Shown: positions 1 through 5,421 of the stretch, piece by piece
Layout of the letters: each line of letters opens with the position of its first letter
How positions within the stretch are numbered: the stretch's first letter is position 1
Assembly: GCA_013695925.1 (NCBI GenBank)
Contig: JACCZO010000417.1
Location: forward strand, 1-10,626
Length of the DNA stretch: 10,626 nucleotides
Source: Chthoniobacterales bacterium
Lineage (GTDB): Bacteria > Verrucomicrobiota > Verrucomicrobiia > Chthoniobacterales > UBA10450
Reading direction: 5' to 3'
Notes under the pieces: model-generated
What the model was told of the DNA's origin: nothing
Seen by the model: only the letters and a program-made list of their open reading frames with translations
Databases searched by the model: none
Position numbers and translations under genes: made by a program

Positions 1-79
1 CCATCGCCATGAGCGCGATGATGCCGAGGTAGCCGCCGTTTAGAACCCAGCCAAACCAAACTTCGAGTAAATGATGCAT
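1..79 (-). CDS. DedA-family membrane protein, N-terminal 26 codons
   Basis: Reading leftwards from the ATG at 77-79 gives an open frame to the window edge with no stop. It begins MHHLLEVWFGWVLNGGYLG and continues IIALMAM. This hydrophobic start, with the pattern aromatic-x-x-x-x-x-G-Y-L-G-I-hydrophobic-L-M, is what I know from the N-termini of DedA/SNARE-associated (VTT domain) inner-membrane proteins, where the next residues are usually E-S/N-x-x-P-x-P-S-E and lie outside the window. DedA proteins are linked to lipid flipping and envelope homeostasis. The gene is divergent from the ABC exporter, with 98 bp between the two starts. Only 26 residues can be read, so the family call is an inference from a short hydrophobic segment. 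Another polytopic membrane protein is possible. Confidence 0.55.
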   Translation of the reverse strand, partial: MHHLLEVWFGWVLNGGYLGIIALMAM

Positions 80-85
80 GGGAGA

Positions 86-117
86 ATTTCAGATTTCAGA
101 TTTCAAATTTCAGATTT
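86..117. repeat. Tandem heptamer repeat ATTTCAG, 4.5 copies
   Basis: Four consecutive 7-bp units (86-92, 93-99, 100-106, 107-113) plus a partial fifth. Units one, two and four read ATTTCAG and the third ATTTCAA. The block is strikingly AT-rich in GC-rich surroundings and sits in the divergent gap between the DedA-like gene and the ABC exporter. It could mark promoters or a protein binding array, or be a slippage-prone simple repeat. The sequence does not decide between these. Confidence 0.85.
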
Positions 118-142
118 AGCCTCAGGGCCGCGCCGCTAGTTC

Positions 143-167
143 AATCTGCAATCGAGAATCTGCAATC
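143..167 (+). repeat. AATCTGCAATC direct repeat before the ABC exporter gene
   Basis: The 11-mer AATCTGCAATC occurs at 143-153 and again at 157-167, a 14-bp period, ending 10 bp before the exporter ATG. In this position it would lie in the 5' leader or over the start region, so an operator or a leader repeat is possible. No Shine-Dalgarno sequence precedes the ATG at 178. Confidence 0.75.
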
Positions 168-177
168 CTAAATTCCC

Positions 178-1929
178 ATGATCTACCGGCGCGTGCTTCG
201 TTACTATCGGCCTTTTCTGCCGCCGACGATTCTCGGGCTCGCGCTCTCGCTGGTTGGGATCGGCGTCAATCTGCTCAAGCCCTGGCCATTTAAATTCATC
301 GTCGATCAAATCCTGCCGGTGGACTCGGCCTTCCGCGAGACGCACGCGAATTGGCGCGCCTACATTCCCCTGCTCTGCCTCGCGCTCGTCGCGCTCCAGG
401 CCGTCTGGGGCGTCATCAATCTCGTCACGAATTACATCTTCGTGAAGGTCGGCCTGCAGGCGCTGCTCAGACTGCGCACTGATCTTTACGCTTACCTGCA
501 ATCGCTCTCGCTCAAGTATCACGACGCGCGTCGCTCGGCCGATTCCAGCTTTCGCGTCGCTTACGATTCGCAGGCCATCCAGACGATCTACAACAAAGGG
601 TTCACCAATATCTTTGCCTCGGTCTTCACCCTCGTCGGCACCTTCTTCATCATGCTGCGGCTCGATTGGCAGCTCACCCTGCTGTCGTTAGGCATCGTCC
701 CCCTGATCGTGGGTGCGATCTATTTCTTCGCCCACCGGATCCGGACGGAGTCGACTTCCATTCAGGAACAGGAAAGCGCGGTCCTGGCGCAGGCGCAGGA
801 AGGTTTGAGCGCGGTCCGCATGGTGCACGCATTTGGGCGCGAGGACTTCGAGGTTTCGCAATTTCATCAACGCGCGCAACAGAGTTTGCAGGCTAACCTG
901 AAGCTCACCCTGACGAATGTGAAAAGCGCGCTCGTCATCAGCACGCTGATGGTGATCGGAACCGCCGGGATGTATTACCTCGGCACGCTCCACGTTCTCG
1001 CCGGCACGCTCACCCTCGGCTCGCTCCTCGTCTTCAGCGCGTATCTGCTCATGCTTTATCAACCGCTCGAGGCGCTGACCTACACCGCGTGGGCGATGGA
1101 AGGCGCGACCGCCGGCGCGAAGCGCTGCTTCGAGGTGCTCGACCGGGAAGACGATGTGCGCGATTCACCCGGCGCAGCCGAGATCACGGAAACGCAGGCC
1201 GCGATCGCCTTCGACGAGGTAAGTTTCGGCTACGACGAAAAACTTCCGGTGCTCGACGGAATCAACCTGCGGATTTCGCCTAACCAAATCGTCGCCTTGG
1301 TGGGTGGGACCGGCGCGGGTAAGAGCACGCTGCTCAGTCTTGTCCCGCGTTTCTACGATCCGAGCGCGGGGGTCGTCTCACTCGATGGCCGTGACGTTAG
1401 GCAGATCACCAAGAAATCGCTCCGCGCGCAGATCGCGATCGTCCTCCAGGACACGCTCCTTTTTTCCACCACCATCCGCGAGAACATTGCCTATGGCCGC
1501 CCGGGAGCGACGGACGAGGAGATCCGTCAAGCCGCGCGCCGCGCGCAGGCGGACGATTTCATTTCGCGTTTGCCTAACGGATACGACAGCCCGGTCGGCG
1601 AACGCGGCGGGCATCTCAGCGTTGGTCAGCGCCAACGCATCGGCGTTGCGCGCGCCTTTTTGAAGGACGCGCCCATTCTCCTCCTCGACGAGCCGACCTC
1701 CGCGCTCGATCCCACAACCGAGGCGGCGATCATGGAGACGATCAAGGAACTGATGCATGGTCGCACCACTCTCATCGTCACTCATCGCCTCGCCACCATC
1801 CACAACGTCGACCAGATCGTCGTCCTCGAGCACGGCAAGATTGTGGAGAGCGGCCGCGGCACTGAACTCGTGGCACAGGGCGGCGCTTATGCGAAACTCT
1901 ACGCCGCCGGCAATTATCCAACCCAATGA
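178..1929 (+). CDS. MsbA-type ABC exporter (fused permease and ATPase)
   Basis: A 583-residue half-transporter expected to dimerise in the inner membrane and export a lipid, glycolipid or glycan-linked substrate using ATP. Residues 1 to about 320 form the six-helix permease, with hydrophobic stretches near 16-40, 60-85, 140-185 and 250-300. Residues about 340-583 are the ATPase. It shows Walker A GGTGAGKST (376-384, Lys382), Q-loop Gln424, a signature reading LSVGQ (480-484, where the family usually has LSGGQ), Walker B ILLLDEP (500-506), the D-loop SALD and the H-loop His536. Length is normal for the family. The next gene starts inside its stop codon (ATGA at 1926-1929), so the two are probably translationally coupled. 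With an acyltransferase and a glycosyltransferase following, a surface-glycan role is likely, but the substrate cannot be read from sequence. Confidence 0.95.
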   Translation: MIYRRVLRYYRPFLPPTILGLALSLVGIGVNLLKPWPFKFIVDQILPVDSAFRETHANWRAYIPLLCLALVALQAVWGVINLVTNYIFVKVGLQALLRLRTDLYAYLQSLSLKYHDARRSADSSFRVAYDSQAIQTIYNKGFTNIFASVFTLVGTFFIMLRLDWQLTLLSLGIVPLIVGAIYFFAHRIRTESTSIQEQESAVLAQAQEGLSAVRMVHAFGREDFEVSQFHQRAQQSLQANLKLTLTNVKSALVISTLMVIGTAGMYYLGTLHVLAGTLTLGSLLVFSAYLLMLYQPLEALTYTAWAMEGATAGAKRCFEVLDREDDVRDSPGAAEITETQAAIAFDEVSFGYDEKLPVLDGINLRISPNQIVALVGGTGAGKSTLLSLVPRFYDPSAGVVSLDGRDVRQITKKSLRAQIAIVLQDTLLFSTTIRENIAYGRPGATDEEIRQAARRAQADDFISRLPNGYDSPVGERGGHLSVGQRQRIGVARAFLKDAPILLLDEPTSALDPTTEAAIMETIKELMHGRTTLIVTHRLATIHNVDQIVVLEHGKIVESGRGTELVAQGGAYAKLYAAGNYPTQ

Positions 1930-2510
1930 GCAACGTCAACAGCGAACGCCGGGTCGAATCCGATTGGTGGGCCGATCCCATTCCGCCTAACGTTCAGTTC
2001 GGCGAAGGCTTTTATTGCGAGACCGCGCAGATTTTTCGCTTCATGCGCAGCCAGCACGTGGACGCGGTCAAGCTCGGTGATTACGTCTCCTGTTACGCCG
2101 GGTGCTCGTTCGCGATCGGAAAAAAAGGCCGCTGCACCGTGGGCGACTTCACCCTCATGAACGGCGCCCTCATCATGGCCGAAGAGCTCATCGAAATCGG
2201 CAGTTACTGCCTCATCTCCTGGAATGTCGGAATCGCCGACTCCGATTTCCACCCGATCGATCCGGCGCAGCGTCATCAGGACGCGCTTGCTCTCGCGCCT
2301 TATTACAAAGATCGCCCGCCACGTCCCCCGATCCGCACCGCGCCGGTCCGCATCGCCGACAATGTCTGGATTGGAATGAACGCTGTCATTCTCAAAGGCG
2401 TGACGATCGGTGAGAACTCGGTCGTAGCCGCCGGGTCGGTCGTCGCCAAAAGCGTCGCGCCCAACACCGTCGTGGCCGGCAATCCCGCGGTCGTTGTCAA
2501 GAATCTTTAA
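1926..2510 (+). CDS. Hexapeptide-repeat (left-handed beta-helix) acyltransferase
   Basis: A 194-residue protein resembling WbbJ/maltose O-acetyltransferase-type enzymes, which move an acetyl (or other acyl) group from CoA to a sugar hydroxyl or amine in the cytoplasm. Hexapeptide turns run from about 49 to 110 and again from 139 to 186 (VRIADNVWIGMNAVILKGVT and following), the second block being the classic C-terminal coil. His109 in SDFHPID is in the position of the usual catalytic histidine. Residues 111-138 form a proline-rich loop inserted between the two coil blocks, as is common in this family. The start overlaps the exporter stop as ATGA, and the stop codon itself lies in the left arm of the inverted repeat 2506-2588. 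The acceptor sugar is unknown. Family call is firm, substrate open. Confidence 0.9.
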   Translation: MSNVNSERRVESDWWADPIPPNVQFGEGFYCETAQIFRFMRSQHVDAVKLGDYVSCYAGCSFAIGKKGRCTVGDFTLMNGALIMAEELIEIGSYCLISWNVGIADSDFHPIDPAQRHQDALALAPYYKDRPPRPPIRTAPVRIADNVWIGMNAVILKGVTIGENSVVAAGSVVAKSVAPNTVVAGNPAVVVKNL

Positions 2511-2588
2511 CCACGGATTACACGGATGGGCACGGATGAAGAGATCTCGTTAGTCCAACTTCCCCCATCCGTGAAATCCGTGGTTAAA
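2506..2588. repeat. Intergenic 25-bp inverted repeat with CACGGAT units
   Basis: The left arm 2506-2530 and right arm 2564-2588 are reverse complements with one mismatch (A2520) over 25 bp, around a 33-nt loop. The core unit CACGGAT appears three times on the left (2513-2519, 2521-2527, 2531-2537). The acyltransferase stop TAA (2508-2510) is part of the left arm, and the right arm ends 8 bp before the glycosyltransferase ATG. In RNA it would form a long hairpin, so it may attenuate or process the message. I believe similar CACGGAT intergenic repeats are common in Verrucomicrobiota, but that is from memory, not a search. It lacks a T-run, so it is not a standard intrinsic terminator. Confidence 0.9.
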
Positions 2589-2596
2589 ACTCTTTC

Positions 2597-3769
2597 ATGA
2601 AACGCAAGCGCATCGTCGTCATGGGTTTCATGGGCGGGATGCCGATCGCGGGCGTCATCTGGCAGCACATCCATTACATCGTCGGGCTCCAGCGCCTTGG
2701 GCACGACGTTTACTACATCGAAGATTCGGCTCGCATCCCCTACAATCCCCAGACCTTCGACACCAACAACGACTTCACCTACGCCGCCACCATCCTGGCC
2801 CAGTTGGCGAACGAATTCGGCTTCGCAAATCGCTGGGCCTTTTGCGCCCGCTACCTTCCCGGCAATCCCACCGCCGGTCTTCGCCTAACGAAAATCCAGC
2901 AGCTCTACCTCGAGGCCGACGCCATTCTCAACATCTGCGGTACCCAGGAATTCAACGACGACCTCCGCCGCAGCGACGCCATCCTCTACATCGAGAGCGA
3001 CCCCGGGGTGGAGCAGATCAAGGTCGACAAAAAGATCCGCTCTACGATCGAATATCTCGGCCAGCATCGCGCCCTCTTCACCTTTGGCGAGAATGTCGGC
3101 ACCAGCCGCTTCCCCGTCCCGCTACGCAAATTGCAATGGCTCCCCACCCGCCAGCCGGTCGTGACCGATCTTTGGAAAACAAGCCGCGCCCCGGCCGCGA
3201 CCGCCGTCCTCACCTCCATCGCAAACTGGTCCACCAGCGGCCTGAAAGACATCGAGTGGCGCGGCGAAAAATATCTCTGGAGCAAATCGCGCGAGTTTCT
3301 GCGCTTCGTTGCCGCGCCGAAGAAAGCCGGCGAACCGTTTGAGCTCGCGACCGACATCAAGGACGAAAAGACGCGCCGCAAATTTCTCCAGAACGGCTGG
3401 CGCTTCCGGCGTCCGCACGAAATGAGCGTCGATTACTGGCAGTATCGCGATTACATCCGGCGCTCCAAAGGCGAGTTCACGGTCGCGAAGGATCAATATG
3501 TGCGGCTGCGCACCGGCTGGTTCAGCGACCGCAGCGCCTGTTATCTCGCCGCCGGCCGGCCCGTCATCACCCAGGAAACGGGGTTCACCGATCATTATGG
3601 AAACGACGGCGGTCTGTTTGCCTTTCGGAATCTGGGCGATATCGCCGAGGCCGTGCGCGAGATCAACGCCGACTACAAAAAGCACAGCCGCGCCGCGCGA
3701 GCGGTCGCCTGCGAGATTTTCGAAGCGGAAAAGGTCTGCGCGCAAATTCTCGACCGCGCCGGGGTTTAA
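2597..3769 (+). CDS. GT-B-like glycosyltransferase
   Basis: A 390-residue cytoplasmic protein with no signal peptide. The N-terminus (KRIVVMGFMGGMPIAGVIW, then a helix ending LQRLGHDVYYIED at about 33-45) looks like the first Rossmann strand-loop-helix-strand of a GT-B fold. The C-terminal half has RTGWFSDRSACYLAAGRPV (305-323) followed by ITQETGF (324-330). In related glycosyltransferase-annotated proteins this stretch is the conserved nucleotide-sugar side, with the invariant Gly-Arg-Pro-Val. A Gly-rich loop and a final helix rich in Ala and Glu close the protein. It follows the exporter and acyltransferase on the same strand, 86 bp after the latter across the inverted repeat, so a shared transcript is possible. 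Donor and acceptor cannot be inferred. No Shine-Dalgarno sequence is visible. Confidence 0.72.
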   Translation: MKRKRIVVMGFMGGMPIAGVIWQHIHYIVGLQRLGHDVYYIEDSARIPYNPQTFDTNNDFTYAATILAQLANEFGFANRWAFCARYLPGNPTAGLRLTKIQQLYLEADAILNICGTQEFNDDLRRSDAILYIESDPGVEQIKVDKKIRSTIEYLGQHRALFTFGENVGTSRFPVPLRKLQWLPTRQPVVTDLWKTSRAPAATAVLTSIANWSTSGLKDIEWRGEKYLWSKSREFLRFVAAPKKAGEPFELATDIKDEKTRRKFLQNGWRFRRPHEMSVDYWQYRDYIRRSKGEFTVAKDQYVRLRTGWFSDRSACYLAAGRPVITQETGFTDHYGNDGGLFAFRNLGDIAEAVREINADYKKHSRAARAVACEIFEAEKVCAQILDRAGV

Positions 3770-3825
3770 CTCGGGCGTCCGGGTGTCCGGTCGAGCCGCC
3801 GCAAGCTTCTCGCCAGTGGCGTTTC

Positions 3826-3895
3826 GGTTCCTGCAACTGGCGATCGTTTTCCTGCAATCGGCCAATGTTTTCCTGCTGGTCAGCTCTCATTGGCC
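3826..3895 (+). promoter_or_regulatory. Candidate operator: three phased TTCCTGC boxes and a dyad
   Basis: TTCCTGC occurs at 3828-3834, 3849-3855 and 3870-3876, exactly 21 bp apart each time, two turns of B-DNA, so all three boxes face the same side. Flanking bases are partly conserved as well (GTTTTCCTGC in the last two, CCTGCAA in the first two). An 8-bp inverted repeat, GGCCAATG at 3860-3867 and CATTGGCC at 3888-3895, brackets the third box. The block ends 17 bp before the ATG of the ArsR-like gene, where a self-binding repressor would act. The function is an inference. Confidence 0.45.
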
Positions 3896-3912
3896 TGTTT
3901 TACCCTCGTGCC

Positions 3913-4257
3913 ATGAATGAACCGCCTCCCGTCCCGGGTACCAACAACATTCCTGTCCCGATCCTGTCGCGCGGGCCCCTCCTGCGGGCGATCGGTGACG
4001 AAACGCGCTGGCAGATTCTCCGCGAATTGGCCGCTGGCGAGCCGCTCATGGTCAAGGAAATCGCCGAGGCCATCGGGCGCAGCGAATCGGGGATCGCGAA
4101 ACATCTCGCCGTCCTGCGCAAAGCCGGTATTACCCAGATCGGTCGCGGACGGTTGCAGCAGATTCGTCCGCACTTTATGGCCGATCCCGCCGCGCGGGTG
4201 CTCGATTTCGGTTACCTGCAATTGCGGCTGAGCGTAAAAGAGCCCGGCCTCGAGTAA
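3913..4257 (+). CDS. ArsR-like winged-helix transcriptional regulator
   Basis: A 114-residue protein with an ArsR-type DNA-binding domain. Residues 22-42 (PLLRAIGDETRWQILRELAA) match the typical opening helix of ArsR repressors. Residues 44-71 hold the helix-turn-helix (MVKEIAEAIGRSESGIAKHL, then AVLRKAG), and 72-85 the short wing. I see no ELCVCDL-type or other cysteine metal site and no cysteine at all, so this is not a classic metal sensor. I chose the ATG at 3913. The frame stays open upstream to 3865, but that extension adds 16 residues unlike the family and covers the phased repeats. The gene stands alone, 143 bp after the glycosyltransferase. A possible target is its own upstream region. 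Confidence 0.83.
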   Translation: MNEPPPVPGTNNIPVPILSRGPLLRAIGDETRWQILRELAAGEPLMVKEIAEAIGRSESGIAKHLAVLRKAGITQIGRGRLQQIRPHFMADPAARVLDFGYLQLRLSVKEPGLE

Positions 4258-4273
4258 GGCGGCGCGCGCTCTC

Positions 4274-4420
4274 ACGTTTTCCGCGTTCGGCCATCTAACG
4301 CTTCGATCGCCGTTTTACAGGCGGCCCCTTCCGATTGATCTTCCCGCTCTTTTCCTGATGCATCACCTTCATTTTCTCATGTGCGCGCTCGCGCTCTTCC
4401 CCGCCGCCGCGGCGCAGGCC
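4274..4420 (+). repeat. Left copy of a 147-bp direct repeat (protease 5' region)
   Basis: This segment aligns without gaps to 5275-5421, offset 1001 bp. By hand count there are 21 mismatches in 147 positions (about 86% identity). The 92 bp covering the upstream region through the first three codons differ at only 7 positions, while the remaining signal-peptide codons differ at 14 of 55. The copy therefore contains what should be the promoter and leader of the protease gene. It marks one edge of the island holding HicA, HicB and the DUF5131 remnant. Confidence 0.92.
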
Positions 4421-4441
4421 CCGGCCCATTGGCCAGTCTAA
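4358..4441 (+). pseudogene. Deg-like protease paralogue stub, signal peptide only
   Basis: An ATG at 4358, equivalent to the ATG at 5359 of the intact protease, opens a 27-codon frame ending in TAA at 4439-4441. The peptide MHHLHFLMCALALFPAAAAQ corresponds position by position to the protease signal peptide MHHLRFLTCALALFIAAGTQ. Similarity ends just after the predicted cleavage site, and no protease domain follows. It is best read as the 5' end of a former tandem copy of the protease gene. Whether the stub is still transcribed as a tiny exported peptide cannot be told. Confidence 0.8.
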
Positions 4442-4575
4442 GAACGGCTCCGCGAGGTGCAAGGAGCGCTCTGCCCCCTAAAGCGAGGCGCAAACTGCTC
4501 TGAGATTAGCCCTGACGAATAAGAGGACGGCTGAAGCGAGCCGCCGCCGCCGGAAGCCTTCCAGCCGGGCGCTGA
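4442..4575 (+). other. Gene-less stretch, possible 3' remnant of the dead protease copy
   Basis: No intact gene here. In the plus frame of the codons at 4537-4578 one reads EPPPPEAFQPGAD followed by TAG, and further upstream in the same frame, broken by stops, REVQGALCPLKR. These vaguely echo the end of the intact protease (KEVESARERIK, EQPPAKPAVAA, stop). If real, the paralogue lost its middle and kept both ends. The resemblance is weak and low in complexity, so chance is possible. Confidence 0.25.
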
Positions 4576-4782
4576 TTAGAGATTACGAAATTCTTCTTCC
4601 GTCAGACGCGCCTGCTTCAAGATGCTCCGGAATGTCCCTGTCGGCACATCTCCGGTGTGCATGGCAACGTAAGTTTGGCGACCATCGGGGTGACGCAAGA
4701 CCGCGTGCGATCCCGATTGTCGCTTTAGAGCAAAGCCGGCGCGCTGCAACCGCGCCAACACCTCACCCGCTTTGTAAGGCAC
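4576..4782 (-). CDS. hicA: HicA-family mRNA interferase toxin
   Basis: A 68-residue protein of the HicA/YcfA family: a small double-stranded-RNA-binding-fold ribonuclease that cleaves mRNA until bound by HicB. The family core is clear: AGEVLARLQRAGFALKRQSG then SHAVLRHPDG, with the catalytic histidine in the GSH motif (His26), then VAMHTGDVPTGTFRSILKQA and LTEEEF. The best start on this frame is GTG at 4780-4782. Upstream codons read FPR before VPYKAG, and many relatives begin MPRVP or similar, so an ancestral ATG may have been lost. A stop (the HicB TAG) closes the frame above. HicB lies 39 bp upstream, the usual B-then-A arrangement. Toxin function depends on the weak GTG start being used. 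Confidence 0.87.
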   Translation of the reverse strand: MPYKAGEVLARLQRAGFALKRQSGSHAVLRHPDGRQTYVAMHTGDVPTGTFRSILKQARLTEEEFRNL

Positions 4783-4821
4783 TCTCGGAAATCTCGATCG
4801 TCGACAAAACGTCTCGGCTGA

Positions 4822-5010
4822 CTAATCAATCGCTTCACCCGCAGAGCGCTTTTCGCTCAGCCACAACTTCAACAGATCCTCCGCGGCGGCGCGCGCCCCT
4901 TCGATTCCCTCTCCGTGCGTGGTCAAACCCAGAGAAGGCACATGTGCATAATAATAGCCTGGCGGCAGCTCGGACGTACCTGGTTTTTCAAACAGAATGC
5001 CGTATGTCAT
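4822..5010 (-). CDS. hicB: HicB-family antitoxin
   Basis: A 62-residue protein matching the short HicB fold: MTYGILFEKPGTSELPPGYY then YAHVPSLGLTTHGEGIEGAR and AAAEDLLKLWLSEKR. This is the usual beta strand, the G-Y-Y-A-x-V-P segment, the T-x-G-x-x-x-x-E-A helix and the terminal LxLWL helix that covers the HicA active site. There is no DNA-binding tail, so autoregulation would need another factor. The ATG at 5008-5010 was chosen because homology starts there. The frame is open upstream to 5295, but that part reads through a DUF5131 remnant. GGAG touches the ATG directly, too close for a normal ribosome binding site. The TGA of the overlapping upstream frame forms ATGA with it (5007-5010), so translation may be coupled. 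Confidence 0.87.
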   Translation of the reverse strand: MTYGILFEKPGTSELPPGYYYAHVPSLGLTTHGEGIEGARAAAEDLLKLWLSEKRSAGEAID

Positions 5011-5243
5011 CTCCAGTGTCGCAGCATCGGCCGGCGAAGGTCGCAATTCAAGCGCTTCGTGATGCCGCTTTCGGCTCTCGTCGTAAGTGCGCCGCCGAGC
5101 AAACGACCGGTCAGATCTTTGCGCACGACACCCCATTGCTTGAAGAAAAATGGCACCTTCTGCTTGCGACAGGCGCGGAAGATTTCCCGCACCCACTCGA
5201 TTTCCATCGACCGCGAATGCGACCCCGTTTGGATTCTCCTTCT
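5011..5243 (-). pseudogene. DUF5131 (phage Gp37/Gp68) gene, C-terminal remnant, frameshifted
   Basis: In one minus frame the sequence reads GSHSRSMEIEWVREIFRACR, then KQKVPFFFKQWG, then VVRKDLTGRLL. This matches the C-terminal signature of DUF5131/Gp37-Gp68 proteins, which have ME-x-EWVR, a Cys region and VPFFFKQWG followed by a Gly-Arg-x-Leu-Asp-Gly-Arg-Thr motif. The expected ending appears in another frame as RRRTYDESRKR at about 5059-5094, so a one-base loss near 5090-5096 split it. Nothing of the N-terminal two thirds is present: the frame meets a stop at 5265-5267, just before the repeat copy at 5275. Either frame runs into hicB, one stopping at its ATG. It is dead as a DUF5131 gene, but its reading may still deliver ribosomes to hicB. 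Such genes are typical of phages and islands. Confidence 0.75.
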
Positions 5244-5274
5244 CTCCGGGCTGCTTTCCTGTTTTCACGGGTGA

Positions 5275-5421
5275 ACGTTTTCCGCCTTCCGCCATCTAAC
5301 GCTTCGATTGCCGTTTTACAGACGCGACCTTCCGATTGATCTTCCCGCTCTTTTCCTGATGCATCATCTCCGTTTCCTCACCTGCGCCCTCGCACTTTTC
5401 ATCGCCGCCGGGACGCAAGCC
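5275..5421 (+). repeat. Right copy of the 147-bp direct repeat, with the live protease 5' region
   Basis: Gapless match to 4274-4420 (about 86%). It includes CTAACGCTTCGAT, the TGCCGTTTTACAG block and TTCCGATTGATCTTCCCGCT just before the ATG at 5359-5361. The strong conservation of the 80 bp upstream of the ATG compared with the codons behind it suggests that a promoter or leader lies here. I cannot name the exact -35 and -10 boxes. No Shine-Dalgarno sequence is seen (TTTTCCTG before ATG). Confidence 0.9.

Noticed and set aside
86..167. A CRISPR array
   Set aside because: The repeat units are 7 and 11 bp without spacers of regular length, and no cas gene is nearby.
5011..5295. A 157-codon HicB with a long N-terminal part
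   Set aside because: The first 95 residues read out of frame through the DUF5131 remnant. HicB homology begins at the ATG at 5010. A fused product is mentioned only as a possibility.
4632..5339. A 235-codon plus-strand frame across the HicBA region
   Set aside because: It is antisense to recognisable HicA, HicB and DUF5131 sequences and resembles no family.
5308..5358. A 17-codon N-terminal extension of the Deg protease
   Set aside because: The signal peptide starts at the ATG at 5359. The extension would bury it behind charged residues, and the same bases are conserved as upstream DNA in the repeat copy at 4307-4357.
4274..5421. An insertion sequence or composite transposon bounded by the 147-bp repeats
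   Set aside because: There is no transposase, no terminal inverted repeats and no short target duplication. The repeats are protease gene sequence, not mobile-element ends.
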